This document shows positions 32,233-39,932 of a stretch of DNA of 46,305 bases, piece by piece (the first letter of the stretch is position 1; each line of letters opens with the position of its first letter). Location: assembly GCA_002686885.1 (NCBI GenBank), contig NYYT01000092.1, positions 26,254 through 72,558 on the forward strand, written 5' to 3'. The notes beneath the pieces are model-generated. The model was given only the letters and a program-made list of their open reading frames with translations, ran no database searches and was not told where the DNA came from. The position numbers were made by a program, and so were the translations under genes. This DNA comes from Pedosphaera sp. (GTDB lineage: Bacteria > Verrucomicrobiota > Verrucomicrobiia > Limisphaerales > AAA164-E04).

Positions 32233-33594
32233 TCAGTGCCTAGAGGTGTCTTGGACGCGTGCCCCCGCCATCACCGACGCGTGCCAGCGCTCGTATGCCT
32301 GCCTCATGGACTGAACTCTCTCCGCATGTTGACCAGCCACATTGCGCGATTCATCCAGGTGATCGCTCAGGTCATAAAGTTCTTCCCCATGGCCACGCTG
32401 CTCTTGAACAAGGTATTTCCAGGGCCCCTGACGCATGGCCTTGTAGTTACCATAGGACCAAAAAAGAAGACGATCTGCATGAGGCAGGGATCCATGCGTC
32501 CATGCCCCGGTCAGGCTCAGGCCATCCAACACATGATTTGCCGGAACCGATGCACCGGACAATTCCAATAACGTGGGCATCACGTCCAGACTGATCGTCA
32601 AATCATTGCAGAGGACATTGGAAGGAATCGTCTCAGGCCACCAAGCAATGGCAGGCACGCGATGCCCCCCTTCATACAATCCTCCCTTGAAGCCTCTCAA
32701 CCCGGCATTGCTTCCATTGCGATTGGCCCCATTGTCCGAAAAGAAGAAAACCAGAGTTTGGCGATCCAACTCTTGAGACTTGAGCCATGTCAGAATCCTG
32801 CCAATACCTTGATCCATGGTCTGAACCATTTCCTTGTAGGCTCGCGGGATGCGACCTGGTTCATAACGATTGGAAACCACCTTACCCTCCACACGAATCG
32901 GAGGATCCTCAGGTCCTTGATAGGGGTCATGGGGAGCCTCATAAGCCAGGTAGAGGCAAAAGCGATCCTCCGCATGCGCTTCAAGATAGCTCAGCGCATG
33001 CTGGGTAATCAGTTCGGTGGTGTAACCGGTTTCATCGGCAAGCAGATCATTCTGCCACCAATCCTGCACCCCCATGCGATCAATGTGGGCATGGTAATCC
33101 ACATTACCACTGACATAGCCTTTGAAGACCTCAAAGCCATGGTGGATGGGATTGAAGACGGCTCGATAACCCAGGTGCCACTTACCAAACATGGCAGTGT
33201 GGTAGCCTTGACCTTGGAGGGCTTCGGCAAAAGTCCACTCCTCAGGGGACAAGCCATGATGCCGATTGGCCTGAAAGGCCGCATTGATCACCCCTGGAAT
33301 GCCGCTTCGCTGCTGGTAGCGCCCCGTGAGCAACCCTGCCCGGGTAGGACTGCAAACGGGTCCGCTGGAGTGAAAATCGGTAAATCGCATCCCCTCACTG
33401 GCCATTTGATCCAGCGAAGGAGTCTCAAAACGCTGGTTACCATAACAACTCAAGTCTCCATAACCCAGGTCATCGGCAAGAATGACAATCAGGTTGGGTT
33501 GATTTGCCATTTCCGGAGCAGGCGGAGGACCCGCAGCGGCACCCGCTACCCATTCGAGCAGTGCCCCCATGATCACGATCAAAAACCGATTCAT
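32233..33594 (-). CDS. Exported type I sulfatase (arylsulfatase family)
   Basis: 453 residues from ATG 33594; a second ATG six codons upstream is possible. Signal peptide: FLIVIMGALLEWVAGAAAG. The metal-binding Asp pair is in VILADDLGYGD (residues 41-42). The active site is CSPTRAGLLTGRY with Cys81, the residue expected to be oxidised to formylglycine by a maturase. FGKWHLGY and FFSDNGA complete the catalytic set, and EELYDLSDH marks the C-terminal domain. Role: hydrolysis of sulfate esters, probably on polysaccharides outside the cytoplasm. No maturase gene is in the window. A 47-base gap separates it from the divergent SDR gene, leaving little room for two promoters. Confidence 0.95.
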   Translation of the reverse strand: MNRFLIVIMGALLEWVAGAAAGPPPAPEMANQPNLIVILADDLGYGDLSCYGNQRFETPSLDQMASEGMRFTDFHSSGPVCSPTRAGLLTGRYQQRSGIPGVINAAFQANRHHGLSPEEWTFAEALQGQGYHTAMFGKWHLGYRAVFNPIHHGFEVFKGYVSGNVDYHAHIDRMGVQDWWQNDLLADETGYTTELITQHALSYLEAHAEDRFCLYLAYEAPHDPYQGPEDPPIRVEGKVVSNRYEPGRIPRAYKEMVQTMDQGIGRILTWLKSQELDRQTLVFFFSDNGANRNGSNAGLRGFKGGLYEGGHRVPAIAWWPETIPSNVLCNDLTISLDVMPTLLELSGASVPANHVLDGLSLTGAWTHGSLPHADRLLFWSYGNYKAMRQGPWKYLVQEQRGHGEELYDLSDHLDESRNVAGQHAERVQSMRQAYERWHASVMAGARVQDTSRH

Positions 33595-33641
33595 GGGAAA
33601 ACTGGAGAACATGAAAGAAGAATAATCATTGCCAAGGTCAC

Positions 33642-34436
33642 ATGACCAGCAAGAATCCCTTCATGGACATACGCAATAAGGTGGCTTTAATCACGGGTTC
33701 CAGCCGAGGGGTGGGTCGCTCGGTTGCCCAGCAGCTGGCTGCACGCGGCTGTCGAGTTGTCATCAATCATCGGGACTCGGAAGATCAGGCACAGGAGACT
33801 CTTGGTTGGATTGAGAGCCATGGAGGGAAAGCCATCATTTTGCGTGCGGACGTATCCGAAGAATCCGCCTGCCGGAGCTTGGTCAATCAAACCATCGCAC
33901 ACTGGGGTCAACTGGACATTCTCATCAACAATGCAGCCACGACCAACTTTCTGCGATTTGATGATCTGGATGCCCTGACAGAGGATCACTGGGATCGAGT
34001 CCTGCAAACCAATGTGAAGGCACCTTTCTACATGGTACGCGCCGCCAGACGATGGCTTGAGGCATCCACGGAAGGTGGCGAGATCATACACATCACCAGT
34101 ATTGCTGGCATGACAGGAAATGGCAGTTCACTGGCCTACTGCGCCTCCAAGGCAGCACTGATCAACATGACCCTTTCAATGGCTCGCATTCTGGCACCCA
34201 AGATCAGGGTCAATGCAGTCGCGCCCGGATTCATTGCCGATCAATGGACTCAACAGGGCCTGGGAGAGCGCTACGGGGCAGCCGTGCAGACTCACACACA
34301 GAAGGCTTTGCTCGGAAAGGTCAGTGAGCCTGAGGACGTTGCCATGGCAGTCCTGTCCCTGATCACGGGATCAGACATGATCACCGGGCAGAATCTGGTT
34401 TGCGACGGGGGATCGATGATCGGCCCGCGAGCCTGA
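33642..34436 (+). CDS. Short-chain dehydrogenase/reductase (SDR), second
   Basis: 264 residues. Classical SDR: TGSSRGVGRSVA near residue 20, LRADVSEES, the intact INNAATTN motif, Ser in IIHITSIAG, and Y-x-x-x-K in LAYCASKAAL. The C-terminal TGQNLVCDGGSMIG is FabG-like. Role: NAD(P)-dependent redox on an unidentified alcohol, probably a sugar or hydroxy acid given the context. ATG 33642 is taken; an in-frame ATG seven codons on (MDIRNKVALITG) is also plausible and would place the Rossmann strand at the very start. It converges with the pseudoprotease gene, 27 bases away. Confidence 0.92.
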   Translation: MTSKNPFMDIRNKVALITGSSRGVGRSVAQQLAARGCRVVINHRDSEDQAQETLGWIESHGGKAIILRADVSEESACRSLVNQTIAHWGQLDILINNAATTNFLRFDDLDALTEDHWDRVLQTNVKAPFYMVRAARRWLEASTEGGEIIHITSIAGMTGNGSSLAYCASKAALINMTLSMARILAPKIRVNAVAPGFIADQWTQQGLGERYGAAVQTHTQKALLGKVSEPEDVAMAVLSLITGSDMITGQNLVCDGGSMIGPRA

Positions 34437-34463
34437 ACAAGCAGCGAGGCGTATGTTTTCCTT

Positions 34464-35540
34464 TCAGGGCAAAGAAGGAAAATCAGGGTCCATCTCCAGG
34501 AAGTCTTGAACCAGTTTCAAAGGTAAGGCAAGGGTCGCGACTCGGTCGAATCGCGAAATATTGATTCCCACCAATTCTCCCTGAAGATTCATCAGAGGCC
34601 CCCCCATTGCCTTGGGCGGCAGAGGCATGTCATGTTGAAGGATTTCCTGAAAACCAGTTCGCCTTTTGGAAATATCCCCGCTGAGGGTGATGTTCAAATC
34701 AGCATCTGGGAAAGTGGCATCGAAAAAGCCCAGCGTTGCCTTGGCGACCAAGGACTCCTCCCCTCTCTGAAATGTCAATGTGATGACCTCACCCGCTTCA
34801 TACTTTTGGATGGCCTCAATCACGTCCCCGGATGCTTCAACATCCCTCTCATTGACACGCGTGATGCGGTCACCGGCCTTCAACCCCGCCTGGTCCGCAG
34901 CACTGCCATCCACTACCTCGTCAATGCGCGCACCCCGAAGACCTTGTGATGTTTCATCCTCTGGAATCGAAGGCTGTCTTCTGAAAAAGCGGGAAAACTT
35001 GATGCCCAGAGCCCCGGGCTTTCGAGTGACTTCACGGGGCAAGGTGCTGATCACACCCACCCTGATCTGGGTTTCATCCTCGTGAGGTGAAATAACCCAC
35101 ATCCCCATGTCGACCTTCGATGGCGATGCCCACGAGAGAGGTTGCCATTCAGCTCCGTCAATTTGAATCACAGCCAAATCGTTGGAAGCATCCACTCGAA
35201 TGGACGATGGAACAAAACGTTTACCTGTATGATCTCTCACCTCCAATGCCTCACCAAACTCACTGGCTTTGGTCACAATATGCCCCATCGACGAAACAAC
35301 CGTACCCAGTGCGATCTGGTGACCCGCCTCGAGTATTTCAACGACCGAAGCTCGTTTGTCATCGTAGAAAGACTCAAAAGCTTTGCGCGTTTTCCATCCG
35401 TTGACACGCTCGCTACGATCCAAATAATCCTCCGCTGCCTTGAGAGAGTCTTCTCCGCAAAAGGAACCTAATAAAATCGCCGCATGTGAGGCGATCCAGC
35501 GGCCAAAGGCTCGGGAATTTATCGTGGAATACCACATCAC
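34464..35540 (-). CDS. Trypsin-fold pseudoprotease with PDZ domain nested inside
   Basis: 358 residues with an N-terminal hydrophobic segment (RWIASHAAILLGSF). The first part follows the HtrA/S1C barrel: SVVEILEAGHQIALGTVVSSMGHIVTKASEF and ASNDLAVIQID. The catalytic His position (L-T-x-x-H in HtrA) reads VTKAS, giving Ser93; Asp121 is kept. A PDZ domain follows at about 197-275 (GARIDEVVDGSAADQAGLKAGDRITRVN). The barrel then resumes: QHDMPLPPKAMGGPLMNLQGELVGINISR, where the nucleophile of GDSGGPL is Met312. The protein is therefore probably non-catalytic, and its PDZ is inserted in the barrel, unlike HtrA, where it follows. The start overlaps the active protease's stop (ATGA). Likely role: partner or substrate-presenting subunit. 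Confidence 0.88.
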   Translation of the reverse strand: MMWYSTINSRAFGRWIASHAAILLGSFCGEDSLKAAEDYLDRSERVNGWKTRKAFESFYDDKRASVVEILEAGHQIALGTVVSSMGHIVTKASEFGEALEVRDHTGKRFVPSSIRVDASNDLAVIQIDGAEWQPLSWASPSKVDMGMWVISPHEDETQIRVGVISTLPREVTRKPGALGIKFSRFFRRQPSIPEDETSQGLRGARIDEVVDGSAADQAGLKAGDRITRVNERDVEASGDVIEAIQKYEAGEVITLTFQRGEESLVAKATLGFFDATFPDADLNITLSGDISKRRTGFQEILQHDMPLPPKAMGGPLMNLQGELVGINISRFDRVATLALPLKLVQDFLEMDPDFPSLP

Positions 35541-36520
35541 AAAGACCTCCGGTGACGACGCTGGGATCTCCCCAGGGTGATATCCACTTGGCCAGGAACA
35601 CCATCACGCAGGTAGCGCAAGCGAACGGTTTCACCCGGAGCACGCGAACCAATGGCCCAACGCAATTCATCCACATCCTCGAGTGGCAGGTCATCCACCT
35701 GTTGTAGAATATCTCCCTCTTTCATTCCTGAAGCCTCAGCGGCACTCTCCCTCCGCACTTCTTCAAGCAGGAGTCCCTTTTCATGAGCCTGAACCACCAC
35801 ACCCAGATAGGCCTGCTGGCCATCTTCCCGAAAACCCGTCAAGTCCTCTCCCGCTAACATGGCATCCCATGTTTTGTGAAAAGCATCGATGGGGGCATGG
35901 TAATTGTCGTCCAGAGGTTCACCGATGCGGCTATGAATCCCAATCACCTGGCCGTTCAGATTGAAAAGCGGCCCACCGGAATCCCCCCTGAGCAATTCAC
36001 AATCGCTGCGGATCAGATTGCTGCGAGTCCGGATCACCTTACCCACCCTCAGCACCACACCACGCTCTGCCTGGTAGCCACCTGGATGCCCTAGAGCAAA
36101 ACACCAGTCTCCAGCCCGCGTGCTGCCCGCCGAAGCCATGGAAACAAAAGGCCATGGGCCTTCTTCCTCTATCTGAACCATACCGGCATCTGCAAATTCA
36201 AATTTGCCCAGGGTTCGAGCCTTGACTCGACGACCATCGGGCATAATGCAGCGGATGCTTCGGTTGGGTGGCCCACTGACGTGGGCTGCGGTAAGCACCA
36301 AGCCCTCGGCTGAAACAATCACCCCACTGCCGCCTTCACCCACTCCGACTGTTGCGGCCATGGATGAGGGAAGTGCCATCTGGACTTTCTGCTGGGTTTG
36401 CACCCATCCCTCCAGATGCTCACCCGCATGTGCAAGGAGCGTGAGTAAAGATCCCCCTATCCACATCCATAGCCAGCTCCATACATGCATGAACCGTGCT
36501 TTGCCGGAAAAATTTAACAT
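35537..36520 (-). CDS. Exported S1C (HtrA-like) serine protease with C-terminal PDZ
   Basis: 327 residues from ATG 36520, which gives a basic n-region and a hydrophobic signal (WSWLWMWIGGSLLTLLAHA). Starts at 36490 and 36577 are possible. The catalytic triad is intact: LTAAHV (His80), FADAGMVQI (Asp111) and GDSGGPLFNLNGQVIGIHSRIG (Ser181). A single PDZ domain follows (about 225-310, YLGVVVQAHEKGLLLEEV...MKEGDILQQVDDLP), and the tail is Arg-rich. Family role: periplasmic quality control or regulated cleavage. It is translationally coupled to a catalytically dead relative, suggesting a heteromeric complex. The gene lies 72 bases downstream of the Gfo/Idh gene on the same strand. Confidence 0.92.
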   Translation of the reverse strand: MLNFSGKARFMHVWSWLWMWIGGSLLTLLAHAGEHLEGWVQTQQKVQMALPSSMAATVGVGEGGSGVIVSAEGLVLTAAHVSGPPNRSIRCIMPDGRRVKARTLGKFEFADAGMVQIEEEGPWPFVSMASAGSTRAGDWCFALGHPGGYQAERGVVLRVGKVIRTRSNLIRSDCELLRGDSGGPLFNLNGQVIGIHSRIGEPLDDNYHAPIDAFHKTWDAMLAGEDLTGFREDGQQAYLGVVVQAHEKGLLLEEVRRESAAEASGMKEGDILQQVDDLPLEDVDELRWAIGSRAPGETVRLRYLRDGVPGQVDITLGRSQRRHRRSL

Positions 36521-36592
36521 GATTTTCTTTAGTATGATCACCTTGACGAAAAAGTGGATAACGGACCTACCTCGCACCGATCTCGGACACCG

Positions 36593-37594
36593 TTAGGGGA
36601 GGAGCCAGCTGCCCCCTTCCTTGCGAATCAGATCATGCAGGGAGATGGATCTCCCATCCTCTCTTTTACTGATGTCAGCCGCTTCCATGAAGGCAAACAT
36701 CTCGACCGTTTCGCGGACGGTGACGGGTGGTTTACCCGATTTGAAAAAGGCCATGATCTCGCGCACCAACGGTACGTAATTGCCTCCTCCTTCCTGTGCG
36801 ATGACCGCTTTGCTTCCAAAAACTGTTACCTTGTATGGGGTATGACCCGTCCGCAAGCCGTAGACAATCCCGGTGTTTCCATTCCCCCAAAGCCCGGTGA
36901 CCACGTCGGTGTTCGCACTGTGGACTCTGGAAACAGAGACACAGCCTGGCCCCATGACCGCAAAGAGGGCCTCTGTAGGATGCACTCCATACCAGAACAA
37001 ATCCGGATGATGCGGTTCGATGGTGCACGGCCCATAGGAAATGGCACCCTTGAGATCCCCGAAATCACGATTCATGAGCTCGGTGAGGCTGGGATAATAT
37101 CTCAATGAGGAACTCGAGAAACACGGCACGTTGGCTTCTTTGGCCAACCGAAAAATTTCGATGACATCCTGTAGGGAACCCGCCATTGGCTTGTCGATGA
37201 AAAGCGGTTTTCCCGCAGCAATCACCGGCTTGGCTTGTTCCAGATGCGGCCTGCCATCCACACTCTCGAGAAGCACTGCGTCCACTTTTTCGCAAAGAGC
37301 CTGGATCGTATCGACGATTTCCACCTGGAATTCATCTCTCAGCTGCTGCGTGAATCGGTCCACTCGTGAGTAGCTTGCCTCGACATCCTCACTGCCTCCC
37401 TTGAATGCAGCGACCACTTTGCCCCCAGGAACATGATCTTCCCGGGATGCATCATTCAAAATGCGTGTGAAGGCAATGACATGCGAGGTATCCAAACCAA
37501 TCATCCCCAACCGAATGGCTGGTTCTTGGGCGCCAGCAAGGGACAAGGACACCATCGCAATAAGGAAATAGGGAAAACTAGAGGGCATGGACAT
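36593..37594 (-). CDS. Sec-exported Gfo/Idh/MocA-like protein with altered nucleotide motif
   Basis: 333 residues. A Sec-type signal peptide (SSFPYFLIAMVSLSLAGA), without twin arginine, precedes a Gfo/Idh/MocA fold. The first strand-loop, usually G-x-G-x-x-G, reads GMIGLDTSH (30-38), lacking the usual glycines. The second hallmark E-K-P is FIDKPMAG (134-136). A conserved catalytic-region His is likely in VHPTEALFAVMG. The family normally oxidises or reduces sugars with NAD(P). Export by Sec and the altered motif make ordinary NAD chemistry uncertain. It may be a periplasmic keto-sugar enzyme or a non-redox derivative. It is divergent from the KDG-kinase-like gene across 232 bases. Confidence 0.86.
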   Translation of the reverse strand: MSMPSSFPYFLIAMVSLSLAGAQEPAIRLGMIGLDTSHVIAFTRILNDASREDHVPGGKVVAAFKGGSEDVEASYSRVDRFTQQLRDEFQVEIVDTIQALCEKVDAVLLESVDGRPHLEQAKPVIAAGKPLFIDKPMAGSLQDVIEIFRLAKEANVPCFSSSSLRYYPSLTELMNRDFGDLKGAISYGPCTIEPHHPDLFWYGVHPTEALFAVMGPGCVSVSRVHSANTDVVTGLWGNGNTGIVYGLRTGHTPYKVTVFGSKAVIAQEGGGNYVPLVREIMAFFKSGKPPVTVRETVEMFAFMEAADISKREDGRSISLHDLIRKEGGSWLLP

Positions 37595-37738
37595 AACTCA
37601 AACACCCTAACCCTCAAAAGGGGAAAAGCAATCCAACAAGATGGATCCTTGCATGATGGAAACCGAAGTGGATGAAAAGCGGTGATCCACCTCACCCTCA
37701 AAGTGTTTTGATTCTTGAAGTCTTCCCCAAAGAAGTCC

Positions 37739-37777
37739 TTCAAAAAGGCTTTGAATTCAACGTAAAATTCCCATAAT
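37739..37777 (+). promoter_or_regulatory. Possible promoter and overlapping inverted repeats upstream of the PfkB kinase
   Basis: A TTGAAT (37751-37756) and CATAAT (37772-37777) pair, 15 bases apart, lies 50 bases before the kinase ATG; the spacing is short for a sigma-70 promoter. TTCAAA/TTTGAA (37739-37744 and 37750-37755) and the 10-base palindrome TTGAATTCAA (37751-37760) overlap the -35-like box and could be an operator. The evidence is weak. Confidence 0.3.
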
Positions 37778-37826
37778 GCTGGGCTTCTTAAGCGAGGCTT
37801 TTACGAAAAGGAATACTGAAATAACT

Positions 37827-38927
37827 ATGGGAAATTTAACCATCAAACCTGCCGAATCCTGCAAATATGATCTTGTGTCCCTTGGGGAAATCATGCTGCG
37901 ACTCGACCCCGGTGAGGGCCGTGTAAGAACCACTCGCACCTTCGATGTCTGGGAAGGTGGCGGGGAATACAACGTGGCACGCGGCTTGAGACGGTGCTTC
38001 GGTTATCGCACGGGAGTCGTCACCGCATTTGCCGAAAATGATATCGGACGCCTTCTGGAAGATTTCATTCTGCAGGGAGGGGTAGACACCTCGTGGATTC
38101 AGTGGGTTCCCTACGATGGCATTGGTCGATCGGTGCGTAACGGGCTCAATTTCACCGAACGTGGTTTCGGCATTCGCGGTGCCGTGGGCACTCCGGATCG
38201 AGGACTGACCGCAGCCTCCCAGATGAAAGCCGGGGACATTGATTGGGAGGAGCTTTTCGGCAACCAAGGAGTTCGATGGTTCCATACGGGAGGTATTTTT
38301 GCTGCCTTGTCCGAATCCAGTGCAGGTGTTGTTGAAGAGGCTGTAAAAGTTGCCCAAAAGCATGGTACGGTGGTCTCCTATGATTTGAATTACCGCCCGT
38401 CTCTCTGGAAGGCCATTGGTGGACATGCCAAGGCGCAGGAGGTCAACCGCAACATTGCCCAGTATGTCGATGTCATGATTGGAAATGAGGAAGATTTCAC
38501 GGCATGCCTTGGTTTCGAAGTGGAGGGCGTGGATGAAAATATTTCTTCCATCGAAATCGACAGCTTCAAGAAAATGATTGAGAAGGCCACAACTGAGTTT
38601 CCTAATTTCAAGGTAACGGCCACCACACTGCGTGCTGTCAAGACCGCCACCATCAACGATTGGAGCGCCATTTGCTGGGCCAATGGTCAGTTTCACTTAT
38701 CCAGAGCTTATCCAGATCTTGAAATTCTCGACCGAGTGGGAGGTGGCGATAGTTTTGCTTCCGGCTTGATCTATGGGTTCATGGCAACGGAGGATGCCGC
38801 CCAGGCCGTTGATTATGGTGCAGCCCACGGTGCACTCGCCATGACCACCCCGGGAGACACATCGATGGCGACCTTGAGTGAAGTTGAAAAAATCATGAAG
38901 GGTGGCGGGGCCCGCGTGGTACGCTAG
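37827..38927 (+). CDS. PfkB-family kinase, 2-keto-3-deoxygluconate kinase-like
   Basis: 366 residues from ATG 37827; the frame opens 17 codons earlier, but the shorter start begins close to the fold (DLVSLGEIMLRLDPGEG). PfkB signatures: the N-terminal VWEGGGEYNVARGLRRCFGYRTGVVTAFAENDIG and the C-terminal DRVGGGDSFASGLIYG, with Gly-Gly-Gly-Asp in place of Gly-Ala-Gly-Asp and the catalytic Asp kept. The longer chain and the EIMLRL start resemble KDG kinases. Role: ATP-dependent phosphorylation of 2-keto-3-deoxygluconate or a similar sugar acid, feeding a modified Entner-Doudoroff route; the aldolase is not in the window. About 100 bases lie before the next gene on the same strand. Confidence 0.9.
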   Translation: MGNLTIKPAESCKYDLVSLGEIMLRLDPGEGRVRTTRTFDVWEGGGEYNVARGLRRCFGYRTGVVTAFAENDIGRLLEDFILQGGVDTSWIQWVPYDGIGRSVRNGLNFTERGFGIRGAVGTPDRGLTAASQMKAGDIDWEELFGNQGVRWFHTGGIFAALSESSAGVVEEAVKVAQKHGTVVSYDLNYRPSLWKAIGGHAKAQEVNRNIAQYVDVMIGNEEDFTACLGFEVEGVDENISSIEIDSFKKMIEKATTEFPNFKVTATTLRAVKTATINDWSAICWANGQFHLSRAYPDLEILDRVGGGDSFASGLIYGFMATEDAAQAVDYGAAHGALAMTTPGDTSMATLSEVEKIMKGGGARVVR

Positions 38928-39026
38928 GTTTCTTATGTGGGTCCTTTGGCAAAGAATGGCTTTCACATGGAAAGGTCATTCCTTGGCACCCATTTCCCGA
39001 AGCACATCCGAGACCGATACTGTGAG

Positions 39027-39881
39027 ATGATCGTCGACTGTCACATGCATACGCCCCTTTGTGGCCATGCAACAGGAAGCCCATTGGATTACCTCAAGGT
39101 AGGGAATCAGAAAGGGATACATCTGATGACCTTCACCTGCCATGTCCCCATGCGCCAACCCTCCTTTGGGGGACAACGAATTCGCATGGATCGGAATCAA
39201 TTGGAGGATTACTTCCAACTGGTGGAAGAAGCCCGGAAGCAAGGAAAGGCATGTGGCACAGAAGTATTATGCGGCATCGAAGCAGAAGTCTTCCCCGTGG
39301 CAGAAGAGCTCGAGGAAATGAAAGCGTTGCTCCAAGCGCACCCCTTTGACTTTGTCCTTGGCTCCCTTCACCATCAGCTCAAAGCTTACCATGACTGGCT
39401 TGAAGATCGAAAAGTGGTCTCCGACGAAGACATCATTCGCGACTATTTCAAGCACCTCGCCAATGCTGCCCAATCAGGCTTGTATCACAGCATGTCCCAT
39501 CCCGATGTGATTCGTATTTACGGAACCATCGATCCTGAATCTTTCATTCCTCAGAGGTTCGAAACGGAAATTCGCGGGTTCCTCAAGGCTTGCGCGACAT
39601 CCGGTACGTGTATGGAAGTCAACACAAGCGGCCTGTCCAAAGGAGTCTACGAACTCCACCCGGACCCTTTGATTCTGGACTGGGCCTTCGAGGAGGGAGT
39701 GGATCTCACCATCGGTTCCGATGCTCACGCCCCGGAAAATGTCGGGCGACATTTTGAACGCGTGCTTCCGCTCCTCTACAGCAAAGGGTTTCGATCCCTC
39801 CACTACTTCAAAGGAGGGAAAAAGCACTCAACGGCCATGTCGGCATCGATCGAATCCGCCTCCGCCTTAGAGTGTCTCTAG
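39027..39881 (+). CDS. PHP-family phosphatase, histidinol-phosphatase type (HisK-like)
   Basis: 284 residues from ATG 39027, where the PHP core begins (MIVDCHMHTPLCGHA). Two upstream in-frame ATG codons would add 20-30 residues not typical of the family. The four metal-binding PHP motifs are visible: D-x-H-x-H-T near residue 4, TFTCHVPM and GIEAEVFP in the middle, SMSHPDV, and GSDAHAPENVGRHF near the C terminus. The family contains the monofunctional histidinol-phosphate phosphatases of some bacteria, so a role in histidine synthesis (penultimate dephosphorylation) is the best guess. Other phosphoesterase substrates remain possible, as no other his genes are nearby. Confidence 0.85.
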   Translation: MIVDCHMHTPLCGHATGSPLDYLKVGNQKGIHLMTFTCHVPMRQPSFGGQRIRMDRNQLEDYFQLVEEARKQGKACGTEVLCGIEAEVFPVAEELEEMKALLQAHPFDFVLGSLHHQLKAYHDWLEDRKVVSDEDIIRDYFKHLANAAQSGLYHSMSHPDVIRIYGTIDPESFIPQRFETEIRGFLKACATSGTCMEVNTSGLSKGVYELHPDPLILDWAFEEGVDLTIGSDAHAPENVGRHFERVLPLLYSKGFRSLHYFKGGKKHSTAMSASIESASALECL

Positions 39882-39932
39882 ACTGGGCCCAGGGCGTGGG
39901 GATTGAACTTTTCATTTCAAGGCTGAGGTCTT

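Noticed and set aside
32662-33645. 327-codon open frame on the plus strand, antisense to the sulfatase
   Set aside because: The sulfatase on the minus strand has intact catalytic motifs; this is its reverse-complement shadow.
37836-38696. 286-codon open frame on the minus strand within the KDG-kinase-like gene
   Set aside because: Antisense shadow of a complete PfkB kinase.
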